From Arenicella sp. (GTDB lineage: Bacteria; Pseudomonadota; Gammaproteobacteria; Arenicellales; Arenicellaceae), in contig JALZWI010000046.1 in the NCBI GenBank assembly GCA_023299895.1, positions 1-6,553 of the forward strand: a DNA stretch of 6,553 nt. The letters run 5' to 3'. Within the stretch, counting starts at the first letter, position 1; each line of letters begins with the position of its first letter. Positions 1-5,910 of the stretch are shown in pieces. Position numbers and translations under genes: made by a program. The notes below the pieces were generated by a model, which saw only the letters and a program-made list of their open reading frames with translations, was not told the origin of the DNA and did no database searches.

Positions 1-515
1 TTCAAGGCTTTATGGATGACAAAGACGTGCAACTTATTGGCTGTGAGGCAGGTGGTTTTGGCCCTGGCAAAGGCAACCATGCCGCGCGCTTGGCCTACAA
101 AGATGCCAGCGTTGGTGTAGCGCAAGGTATGAAGACTTATTTCCTCCAAAACGACGACGGCAACATGCTCGAAACTCACTCGGTTGCCGCCGGTCTAGAC
201 TACATTGGCGTGAACCCGGTACTCGTGCATTTATGGGAACAAGACCGCGTGCGCTTTGAAGCCGTGACTGACTCACAAGTGACGGAGGCATTAAAAACCG
301 CCATGCGCACCGAAGGCGTCATTCCAGCGTTAGAAAGCGCGCACGGATTTGCGCAAGCTATTTTAGAAGCGGAGCAAATGTCAAAAGATGATGTGGTGTT
401 AATCAATATGTCAGGGCGCGGCGATAAAGATATTTTCACCATTGCAGATGCTTTGGGCGATGAACACTGGAAGCAATTCATTTGCAATAAAGCTGACGAA
501 TATTCTAAAAAATAA
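1..515 (+). CDS. trpB: Tryptophan synthase beta chain, C-terminal part (5'-truncated by window edge)
   Basis: This is the PLP-dependent subunit that condenses indole with serine to make tryptophan, working as an alpha2-beta2 complex with TrpA in the cytoplasm. About 170 residues are visible, roughly the last 40% of a usual ~400-residue TrpB; the frame is open to the window edge, so the true start lies outside. Numbering from the first visible Met (base 12), the family signatures are: CEAGG with the conserved Glu (residue 12), the THSVAAGLDY motif with the conserved Asp (residue 63), EGVIPALESAH, and MSGRGDKDIF, whose Ser (residue 134) is the family's PLP pyridine-nitrogen ligand. One oddity is that the usual GPEH/GPQH-type motif after GLDY reads NPVLVH. 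The upstream PLP-lysine and GGGSNA motifs are not in the window. trpA follows after 12 bases, so the two are very probably co-transcribed. The identity is secure. Confidence 0.96.
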   Translation, partial: QGFMDDKDVQLIGCEAGGFGPGKGNHAARLAYKDASVGVAQGMKTYFLQNDDGNMLETHSVAAGLDYIGVNPVLVHLWEQDRVRFEAVTDSQVTEALKTAMRTEGVIPALESAHGFAQAILEAEQMSKDDVVLINMSGRGDKDIFTIADALGDEHWKQFICNKADEYSKK

Positions 516-527
516 AGACGAAAAACG

Positions 528-1310
528 ATGGCACTGAACAATTACTTGGCGGAACGCAAACAAGCACTCTCTGGCACTGATCGCAAAACACTGATCATGA
601 CTCACGTGGTCTGTGGCTACCCTTCTTTTGAAGATAACTGGCAAGAGCTGGAAATAATGCAAGCTGCTGGTATTGACATGGTTGAACTGCAATTTCCATT
701 TTCTGAGCCATCAGCGGACGGCCCACTATTTGTTAAAGCCAATCAAACCGCACTTGATAATGGCGTGCACGTTAACGATTGCTTTGTTTTTATGCAAAAA
801 GTGACCAGCCATTTTTCTTTTAAAGTGGTAATGATGGGCTATTACAATACTGTCTTCAAAACAGGCCATATGGAGTTTTTGCAACGGCTCAAAGATGCCG
901 GTGGTGAGGCGTTTATCTTACCTGACTTACCCGTTGAAGAAGCATCAGAATTACATGCTATTGCCAAAGACCTGGATTTGTCACCGATCATGTTAATGAC
1001 TCCTACTAGTAGTGATCAGCGTTTAACTGAATTGGCGGCAGCCGCAGACGGATTTATTTACGTAGTAGCACGTAAAGGTGTAACTGGATCAAATACCAAT
1101 ATGAATCAGCAAGTAGCCGATTTCATTCAACGTTGTCGTCAACATACAGATTTGCCACTCGCGATTGGCTTTGGTGTGAGTACTAAAGACGATATCGACT
1201 TCATTGCTCAGCACGCGGAAATTGCTGTGATTGGTACTGCCGCCCTAAAAGCTTGGGAAGAGAATAAACAAGAAGGGTTAACAGCCTTCTTTACTCAATT
1301 ACTTGCTTAG
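528..1310 (+). CDS. trpA: Tryptophan synthase alpha chain
   Basis: TrpA cleaves indole-3-glycerol phosphate to indole and glyceraldehyde-3-phosphate and channels indole to TrpB. The 260 residues match the usual length (~265) of this TIM-barrel enzyme. The catalytic pair is present at the right spacing: Glu53 in VELQFPFSEP and Asp64 in SADGP (Salmonella Glu49 and Asp60). Asp133 (PDLPVEE), Tyr178, Arg182 (ARKGVTGS loop 6) and the GFGVS phosphate-binding segment (214-218) are also visible. Deviations from the enterobacterial type include SEP (Glu60) for SDP, where the Asp (Asp56) takes part in contacts with TrpB, and MTHVVCGYPSFED in place of the usual PFVTAGDP-like strand. Such sequences recall a divergent TrpA lineage I remember from other proteobacteria; that is memory, not a search. 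ATG at 528 is 12 bases after the trpB stop; the upstream purine stretch is only a weak ribosome site. Confidence 0.96.
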   Translation: MALNNYLAERKQALSGTDRKTLIMTHVVCGYPSFEDNWQELEIMQAAGIDMVELQFPFSEPSADGPLFVKANQTALDNGVHVNDCFVFMQKVTSHFSFKVVMMGYYNTVFKTGHMEFLQRLKDAGGEAFILPDLPVEEASELHAIAKDLDLSPIMLMTPTSSDQRLTELAAAADGFIYVVARKGVTGSNTNMNQQVADFIQRCRQHTDLPLAIGFGVSTKDDIDFIAQHAEIAVIGTAALKAWEENKQEGLTAFFTQLLA

Positions 1311-1397
1311 GCTGACGGCATTGCGGGTCTTGTTGTTTTATGACAACCTGCTGTACGGAGTTTTCATTATTAACCCAATTTCAGGTACATACTACGC

Positions 1398-2630
1398 ATG
1401 AGCCAATCCAATACTACGCAATGCCCTAATTGTGGGACCGAGATTAACGTCAACGAATTACTTTATCACGACCTAGAAAAACAAGCCCAACAAAAGTACC
1501 AAACACAACTTGCCAAGGAGCAGAGCAAGCTAGAACAGCAACAACGCGATTTAATTGAACAACAAAAAACAATACAGCAAACAATCAAGACGCAACTTGC
1601 AGAATCCCTCACAACTGAAAAGGCAAAACTAAAAAAACAAGTAGAAAAAGATCAGACTGAACGTATTAAGGCGATGCAGACTGAGCTCGACGAAAATACA
1701 AAAAAGGTTGTTGCTTTTAATAAAGCGAAGTCTGAAATAGAACGACTGAAGCGTGAAAAAAAATCACTACGCACCGAAATTGAACTTGAATCGCAAAAAC
1801 AATTAACCGAAGAATTGGCAACCCAAAGTGCCAAAATTCAGCAACAGCTGAGCAACCAAGTTGACTTTAAAATTGCTGAAAAGGAGCAGGTCATCAATCA
1901 ACTAAAACAAAAATTAACTGAAGCACAAAGACAAGCAGAACAAGGCTCAACACAACTACAAGGTGAAGTACAGGAACTGGCGATTGAACAATGGTTAGTA
2001 AGCCATTTTCCATTAGACAAAATTGAAGAGATCAAAAAAGGCGCTACTGGTGCGGATTGTATTCAAATTATTAATACACAGTTTAGTCAGAATTGTGGTT
2101 CAATTTATTATGAGAGTAAACGTACCAAAAGCTTTCAACCAAGCTGGATAGAGAAATTCAAAAACGATATACAAGAAAAAGGCGCGAGTGTCGGCGTACT
2201 TGTGACACAAAGCATGCCAGATGGAATGAAATCGCTTGGTCAGAAAGATGGTATTTGGATCTGCACCTTTGATGAGTTTAAAAATCTGAGTCAAGTGCTT
2301 CGCCAATCATTAATTCATGTCAACCAAGCTCTAATAACGCAAGAAAACAAAGGCGATAAAATGGGTATGCTATATGACTACTTAACTGGCAACGAATTTC
2401 AAATGCAAATCGAGGCGATAGTAGAAGGATTTACACAGCTCAAATCTGATCTTGAAAGTGAAAAACGGGCAATGCAAAGCATTTGGAAAAAAAGGGAAAA
2501 ACAAATTGAACGCGTGTTGCTCAATACTAACTTTATGTATAGCTCGGTTAAGGGCATTGCAGGCAATGCTGTACAAAGTGTTGCATTACTCGAGCTAGAT
2601 AGCGATTTAGATGGTTCTGAGGCGCCCTAA
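1398..2630 (+). CDS. DUF2130 protein: zinc-ribbon-like N-terminus, coiled coil, putative PD-(D/E)XK-type domain
   Basis: The function is not established. The 410 residues show the DUF2130 layout. First is a short CPNCG motif (Cys9, Cys12) with a nearby LLYH (His24), possibly a partial metal site. A long Gln/Lys/Glu-rich segment (about 25-195) is clearly coiled coil. From about 196 to 400 is a globular domain starting ELAIEQWLVSHFP. It contains GADCIQ (Asp220, Gln223), then a YYESKRTKSF strand (Glu239, Lys241), and later a conserved-looking tail with NTNFMYSSVKG. The D...ExK spacing fits a PD-(D/E)XK nuclease core, and I recall this family being grouped there; catalytic activity is inference. 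There is no signal peptide or membrane segment, so it is probably cytoplasmic. No ribosome site is convincing upstream of ATG 1398 (AGG at 1383-1385 is distant), but no better start is evident. It lies 87 bases after trpA and may be separately expressed. Confidence 0.87.
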   Translation: MSQSNTTQCPNCGTEINVNELLYHDLEKQAQQKYQTQLAKEQSKLEQQQRDLIEQQKTIQQTIKTQLAESLTTEKAKLKKQVEKDQTERIKAMQTELDENTKKVVAFNKAKSEIERLKREKKSLRTEIELESQKQLTEELATQSAKIQQQLSNQVDFKIAEKEQVINQLKQKLTEAQRQAEQGSTQLQGEVQELAIEQWLVSHFPLDKIEEIKKGATGADCIQIINTQFSQNCGSIYYESKRTKSFQPSWIEKFKNDIQEKGASVGVLVTQSMPDGMKSLGQKDGIWICTFDEFKNLSQVLRQSLIHVNQALITQENKGDKMGMLYDYLTGNEFQMQIEAIVEGFTQLKSDLESEKRAMQSIWKKREKQIERVLLNTNFMYSSVKGIAGNAVQSVALLELDSDLDGSEAP

Positions 2631-2748
2631 AAGTAAAATTGTGTCACCAAGTCGTTTTTTCCACCCTAGTGAACTAGATTTCATGATGACAATTAGTGTA
2701 TGTTGGTTCTGTATTTTCAGATTGATTATCTAAAGTATCAAGATGTAG

Positions 2749-2770
2749 ATGTACTGCTTCTGCAGTACAT
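2749..2770. repeat. Perfect 9-bp inverted repeat (hairpin or operator candidate)
   Basis: The arms ATGTACTGC (2749-2757) and GCAGTACAT (2762-2770) are exact reverse complements around a TTCT loop. No T-run follows, so it is not a classical intrinsic terminator. It sits about 90 bases before the GTG start of the OmpA/BON gene and just upstream of TATA-like sequence, so it may be a dimeric-regulator site or a 5'-leader hairpin. The role is unknown. Confidence 0.5.
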
Positions 2771-2850
2771 GCTCTTATATAAGCCAATCTAATTCGTCAA
2801 ACACAATACCAAACACGATTTTCAATTACTAATTAAAGATACTTAACTAA

Positions 2851-2855
2851 AGGAG
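2851..2855 (+). promoter_or_regulatory. Shine-Dalgarno site that fixes a GTG start
   Basis: AGGAG lies 7 bases before GTG at 2863. This supports the GTG codon as the true start: there is no ATG nearby in frame, and beginning later would remove the N-terminal membrane segment. Confidence 0.85.
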
Positions 2856-2862
2856 AAATATA

Positions 2863-3915
2863 GTGAAGAAGTGCTCATTATTTTGTGCTGGTTGGTGGCC
2901 ATTTTTACTATTCCCACTATTGTTACTATTGCTGTTTGCGCTTTTTCAATGGCGCTCAGTTGAACAAGATGTGGCGAGTAATGCCCAACAAGAAATCAAC
3001 CTAACAGAACAAGCTTGGGCTGAGGTTGATACATTTAACCGAGGTAGAGAAGTACTTGTCACAGGGCCTGCTCCTAGTCAAGAAGATCAAAGTGATCTTG
3101 AAAAAAAATTACTAGATGCCAACGGTGTTCATAGCGTTACTTTTCTTGACGGTATCGCTGAACCAACCCCATTACGCGCTCCTGCGCTCACTGTGAATTG
3201 GCTTGATAATAAAGTTATCTTGAATGGAGAGCTAAATAGTCAAGCACGAATTGATGCTCTGGTGAATGATGCGCAATCAATTTATGGCGCGGATCGTGTT
3301 GTTGACCAACTACAACTCAGTGACACTGTTGCAGACTTAGATCCTTTATCAGGACTGTTCACGAATCTAAATAATTTAAAGGATGGAGCAGAAGTTTCCA
3401 TTTCCAATAATCGTTTGGTTCTAACTGGTGACGTCGATAGCGAGGACATCAAAGCAGCGACCGGTTCGCAAGTTGCTAGGCTATTCTCAGGCACGGTTGA
3501 TAACTCCCTGACAGTGGTTGCACTGGCAGCACCAGAACCAGTGATTGTGAATAAGCAGTGCGAAGAACGTTTAGATGAATTGTTAACGACAACCAAGATT
3601 GTTTTTGATACTGGTAAGTCGACTATAAGCGCACAAAGCAACGACCTGCTAAGTAGTATCGCTGAAGTTTCTAGTGACTGCCCTGATGACGAGTTTGAAG
3701 TTGCAGGTCATACTGACTCGAGTGGTAGTTTGGAAATGAACATGAATCTGAGCCGTGCCAGAGCACAAGCAGTTGTAACTCGCTTAAGCGAGTTAGGCGT
3801 CAATACGAACAGGTTCGCAGTACAAGGTTATGGCCCTAATCAGCCCATTGCCGACAACTCAAGTAACGAAGGTCGAGCACAAAACCGTCGTATTGAATTT
3901 AATCTTAAGAATTAG
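2863..3915 (+). CDS. Membrane-anchored BON-repeat / OmpA-like peptidoglycan-binding protein
   Basis: The likely role is a cell-envelope protein anchored in the inner membrane and binding peptidoglycan from the periplasm. In its 350 residues, MKK is followed by a hydrophobic helix (about 11-29) without a lipobox or evident cleavage site, so a signal anchor is more likely than a lipoprotein. Then come three BON-like segments (about 55-97, 107-152 and 174-220), each with a xLxGxx strand such as VILNGEL and LVLTGDV. The OmpA-like domain (about 243-350) has GHTDSSGS, LSRARAQ and GRAQNRRIEF; Asp285 and Arg300 match the pair that holds diaminopimelate in OmpA-like domains. Cys233 and Cys273 could form a disulfide. 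TM-BON-OmpA order resembles mycobacterial ArfA/OmpATb, but no beta-barrel is seen. The next gene starts 15 bases downstream with its own good ribosome site, indicating an operon. The BON assignment is less certain than OmpA. Confidence 0.9.
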   Translation: MKKCSLFCAGWWPFLLFPLLLLLLFALFQWRSVEQDVASNAQQEINLTEQAWAEVDTFNRGREVLVTGPAPSQEDQSDLEKKLLDANGVHSVTFLDGIAEPTPLRAPALTVNWLDNKVILNGELNSQARIDALVNDAQSIYGADRVVDQLQLSDTVADLDPLSGLFTNLNNLKDGAEVSISNNRLVLTGDVDSEDIKAATGSQVARLFSGTVDNSLTVVALAAPEPVIVNKQCEERLDELLTTTKIVFDTGKSTISAQSNDLLSSIAEVSSDCPDDEFEVAGHTDSSGSLEMNMNLSRARAQAVVTRLSELGVNTNRFAVQGYGPNQPIADNSSNEGRAQNRRIEFNLKN

Positions 3916-3918
3916 TAT

Positions 3919-3923
3919 AGGAG
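3919..3923 (+). promoter_or_regulatory. Shine-Dalgarno site of the HhH membrane-protein gene
   Basis: AGGAG lies 7 bases before ATG 3931, within the 15-base gap after the OmpA/BON stop. The same motif and spacing as the preceding gene suggest matched translation of the two. Confidence 0.85.
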
Positions 3924-3930
3924 ACAGACT

Positions 3931-4395
3931 ATGTTGTATTTATTTTTACAGGTATGGGTATTACTTTTAATCGCATTTGTGCTTGGCTGGATTGCGCATT
4001 GGTTTTTTTGCTGCAAAAAAAACAAAGAACAAACAATTGAAGCAGTCAATACAAGTTCATTAAAAGCGGCTACTGCGGCACCTAAACCAGCCACAGTCAC
4101 TGTTAGTGATGAATGGAAACCTCAAGGTTTTGCCAGCCGCCCTGACAAAGTTGATGAATTAAAACGCATTAAAGGCATTGGTGCAGTTATTGAAAAAACC
4201 CTGAACGAGCTTGGTATCTACCAATTCTCACAAATTTCTGATTGGAGCAACGACCAGACTGCGTGGGTAGAGAACTTCATTTCATTCCCAGGTCGAATAC
4301 AGCGTGAAGGCTGGATAGATCAAGCAAAAACACTGGACTCAGGCGGTACAACTGAGTTCGCTCAACGAGTGGATAAAGGCGATGTAGGCTATTAA
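3931..4395 (+). CDS. Small membrane protein with C-terminal helix-hairpin-helix domain
   Basis: The function is unknown. The 154 residues comprise one transmembrane helix (about 5-26) followed at once by CCKKNK, a low-complexity Ala/Pro/Thr linker (about 34-60), and a compact C-terminal domain (about 72-136). The latter contains a helix-hairpin-helix signature, LKRIKGIGAVIEKTLNELGI (77-96), then FPGRIQREGWIDQAKTL. This matches a domain I know from predicted flap-endonuclease-like HhH proteins and from tails fused to other proteins such as NuoE or ribosomal L21 in alphaproteobacteria. No nuclease catalytic residues are visible. The positive cluster after the helix predicts by the positive-inside rule that the HhH domain is cytoplasmic, the opposite topology to its operon partner. 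HhH motifs usually bind DNA, but protein binding is equally possible. The gene is the last of the two-gene unit and is followed by a strong hairpin. Confidence 0.87.
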   Translation: MLYLFLQVWVLLLIAFVLGWIAHWFFCCKKNKEQTIEAVNTSSLKAATAAPKPATVTVSDEWKPQGFASRPDKVDELKRIKGIGAVIEKTLNELGIYQFSQISDWSNDQTAWVENFISFPGRIQREGWIDQAKTLDSGGTTEFAQRVDKGDVGY

Positions 4396-4402
4396 TTCAC
4401 CA

Positions 4403-4430
4403 TCCCAATATAAACATCTTTATATTGGGA
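4403..4430 (+). terminator. Perfect 12-bp hairpin after the envelope operon (probable 3'-end structure)
   Basis: Arms TCCCAATATAAA and TTTATATTGGGA pair exactly around a CATC loop, starting 8 bases after the stop codon. The T6 tract lies about 10 bases past the stem (4441-4446) instead of directly after it. It could therefore be an imperfect intrinsic terminator or an RNA-stabilising 3' hairpin. Its position between convergent genes fits a transcript end. Confidence 0.62.
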
Positions 4431-4516
4431 CAGCGTTAAATTTTTTCAATCTAAGTCTATTTATCTTGATTCGTAGCTGTAATTTAAGTTACGATATGTA
4501 ACTAACTTTGAGGTTG

Positions 4517-4565
4517 CGCAGTAACCATGGCCCCTACCCAACCCAACCCAACCATGGTTTCTGCG
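4517..4565. repeat. Inverted repeat with G-quadruplex / i-motif loop
   Basis: The left arm CGCAG-T-AACCATGG (4517-4530) pairs with CCATGGTT-T-CTGCG (4552-4565): 13 of 14 positions pair, with a single T-T mismatch. The 21-base loop (4531-4551) is four C-tracts, C4-TA-C3-AA-C3-AA-C3-AA. The minus strand therefore reads TT-G3-TT-G3-TT-G3-TA-G4, which meets the canonical quadruplex rule with very short loops. If galE transcription runs past its stop, the G-rich strand would be in its mRNA 3' end. The sequence pattern is certain; folding and function are inference. It may be a transcription-end structure, a protein-binding site, or one copy of a dispersed repeat. Confidence 0.75.
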
Positions 4566-4673
4566 TGACTTCTTAGTCTTTCTATTTATTTTGCGCTTTC
4601 TAGCTTAAGTATTTTTTATTTAAAGACGTTTTCTCGCAGTACCTTCTATCATCCATAATATTTAGTCACCTGA

Positions 4674-5693
4674 TTACTCAATTTCGTAACCGTTTGGGTT
4701 ACTGCACTGCCAATTCCATTGATCTTGCATCATTTTTTCAAGTCCAAACTCTGCCTGCCAGCCTAGTTCGGCTAAGCTTAAAGCTGGGTCCGCATAGCAT
4801 TCGGCAATATCACCAGCTCTGCGCTCAACAATATCATAGAGTACTGATTTCCCAGACGCTAACTCAAAGGCTTTAATCATTTCTAAAACTGAATACCCTT
4901 CCCCTGTACCAATATTATGGGCACGACACCCAACACCTATCTTGAGTGATTTTAGCGCTTTGATATGCGCCTTAGCCAAATCAACTACATGTATATAATC
5001 TCGAACACCGCTGCCATCATCAGTTGGATAATCAGCACCGAATACAGCTAATCGCTCTAGCCTACCGATTGCGACTTGCGCAATATAAGGCATTAAATTA
5101 TTAGGAATACCGTTAGGTTGCTCACCTATCAACCCACTTGGGTGTGCTGCAATTGGATTAAAGTAGCGTAGTATTGAAATTTGCCAATCATTATTTGATA
5201 CCGCAACATCACGCAAAATATTTTCGACCATCAATTTCGAACGTCCATAAGGATTTGTTGCAGATAGTGGAAAATTTTCAGTGATTGGGACTGTTGCAGG
5301 ATCACCATATACCGTTGCGGAAGAGCTAAAAACTAATTTACGACAATCATGATTAGACATTGCTTTGAGCAATTCTAATGTTCCCTGTACATTGTTCTGG
5401 TAATACCACTGTGGACGTTCTACAGACTCACCTACAGCTTTCAAACCAGCAAAGTGAATCACCGCATCAAAATTATTTTCTGTGAATAATTGGTCTAGTA
5501 ATTTTTTATCCTGTACATCACCTTCTACTAGACTTGGACGTGAACCTGATATTTGTTCCACTCGATCTAAAACGAGTTTTGAACTGTTACTAAAGTTATC
5601 CAAAACAATAACTTGATAAGCGTGAGCAAGTAACTCAACGCAAGTATGACTGCCGATAAAACCAGCACCACCTGTGACTAATATTTTATTCAT
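4674..5693 (-). CDS. galE: UDP-glucose / UDP-N-acetylglucosamine 4-epimerase (GalE)
   Basis: GalE interconverts UDP-glucose and UDP-galactose through an NAD-bound 4-keto intermediate, in the cytoplasm, supplying galactose donors for surface glycans. The 339 residues match the E. coli length. The Rossmann motif TGGAGFIGS (7-15), the SSSATVYG segment (Ser125), the catalytic Tyr149 and Lys153 (YGRSK), RYFNP (176-180) and GSGVRDYIHVVDLA are all present. Cys299 (GDIAECYAD) aligns with E. coli Tyr299, the residue whose bulk excludes N-acetylated sugars; a small residue there, as in human GALE Cys307, allows UDP-GlcNAc/UDP-GalNAc conversion. Broad specificity is therefore likely but inferred. The usual NP(V)GAHPSG reads NPIAAHPSG. 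The gene is convergent with the envelope pair and divergent from a broken glycosyltransferase-like gene. No strong ribosome site precedes ATG (5693-5691, minus strand), and no convincing promoter was found. Confidence 0.95.
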   Translation of the reverse strand: MNKILVTGGAGFIGSHTCVELLAHAYQVIVLDNFSNSSKLVLDRVEQISGSRPSLVEGDVQDKKLLDQLFTENNFDAVIHFAGLKAVGESVERPQWYYQNNVQGTLELLKAMSNHDCRKLVFSSSATVYGDPATVPITENFPLSATNPYGRSKLMVENILRDVAVSNNDWQISILRYFNPIAAHPSGLIGEQPNGIPNNLMPYIAQVAIGRLERLAVFGADYPTDDGSGVRDYIHVVDLAKAHIKALKSLKIGVGCRAHNIGTGEGYSVLEMIKAFELASGKSVLYDIVERRAGDIAECYADPALSLAELGWQAEFGLEKMMQDQWNWQCSNPNGYEIE

Positions 5694-5910
5694 TACTTAT
5701 ACTATTTGTAGTGTGATTTTAGGCGTAAAATGTATGCTAGAATTCGTTAGCTTGTAATTAATCACGAGTTGCATTTAATTATATTGAAGACAGAAAAATA
5801 TTGACCTTAAAAATAAAAGTTCCCCGCAACTTCAGTAATAAAACAAACACTAAAAAATCGTTCAGGACATCCTTTAATAAAAGGAAATACGACTCGAACC
5901 AATCTCTAAT
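5694..5910. other. Divergent intergenic region upstream of galE
   Basis: These 217 very AT-rich bases should carry the galE promoter (minus strand) and, originally, one for the gene starting at 5911. A TACATT-like -10 with a poor -35 can be drawn for galE, too weak to call. A purine stretch AAAAGGAAA near 5879-5887 lies too far (over 20 bases) from ATG 5911 to act as a normal ribosome site. Confidence 0.5.

Larger units (their letters stand above)
2631..2862. other. Intergenic region before the OmpA/BON gene
   Basis: These 232 non-coding bases separate the DUF2130 gene from the envelope pair and presumably carry the promoter of the latter. A T6 run at about 2656 has no hairpin in front of it, so I do not call it a terminator. 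TATA-like sequence occurs around 2776-2783, but no matching -35 box at a sensible distance is visible, so no promoter is assigned. The one clear structure is the hairpin at 2749-2770. Confidence 0.6.
4396..4673. other. Convergent intergenic region with two strong hairpins
   Basis: These 278 bases lie between the 3' ends of the HhH gene (+) and galE (-). No credible gene is seen. The region contains the 12-bp hairpin at 4403-4430, a short inverted repeat AGTTAC/GTAACT (4487-4503), the C-rich-loop hairpin at 4517-4565, and T-rich sequence after it (about 4570-4625). Termination of both operons presumably occurs here. Confidence 0.7.

Noticed and set aside
200..541. Open minus-strand frame across the trpB end.
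   Set aside because: It is antisense to clear TrpB motifs and has no recognisable domain.
1329..1352. GTTGT/ACAAC hairpin after trpA as a possible terminator.
   Set aside because: It has only 5 base pairs, is AT-rich, and is not followed by a T-run; too weak to call.
2863..2964. Lipoprotein interpretation for the N-terminal cysteines (Cys4, Cys8).
   Set aside because: The cysteines precede the hydrophobic stretch instead of following it, so there is no lipobox.
3282..3641. Open minus-strand frame within the OmpA/BON gene.
   Set aside because: The plus strand encodes recognisable domains with a good ribosome site; the antisense product is Ser-rich and featureless.
4479..4503. Repeated GTAA/TTAC arms, including AGTTAC-GATAT-GTAACT, as an operator.
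   Set aside because: The 6-bp AT-rich arms in a convergent intergenic region, away from any start, are expected by chance.
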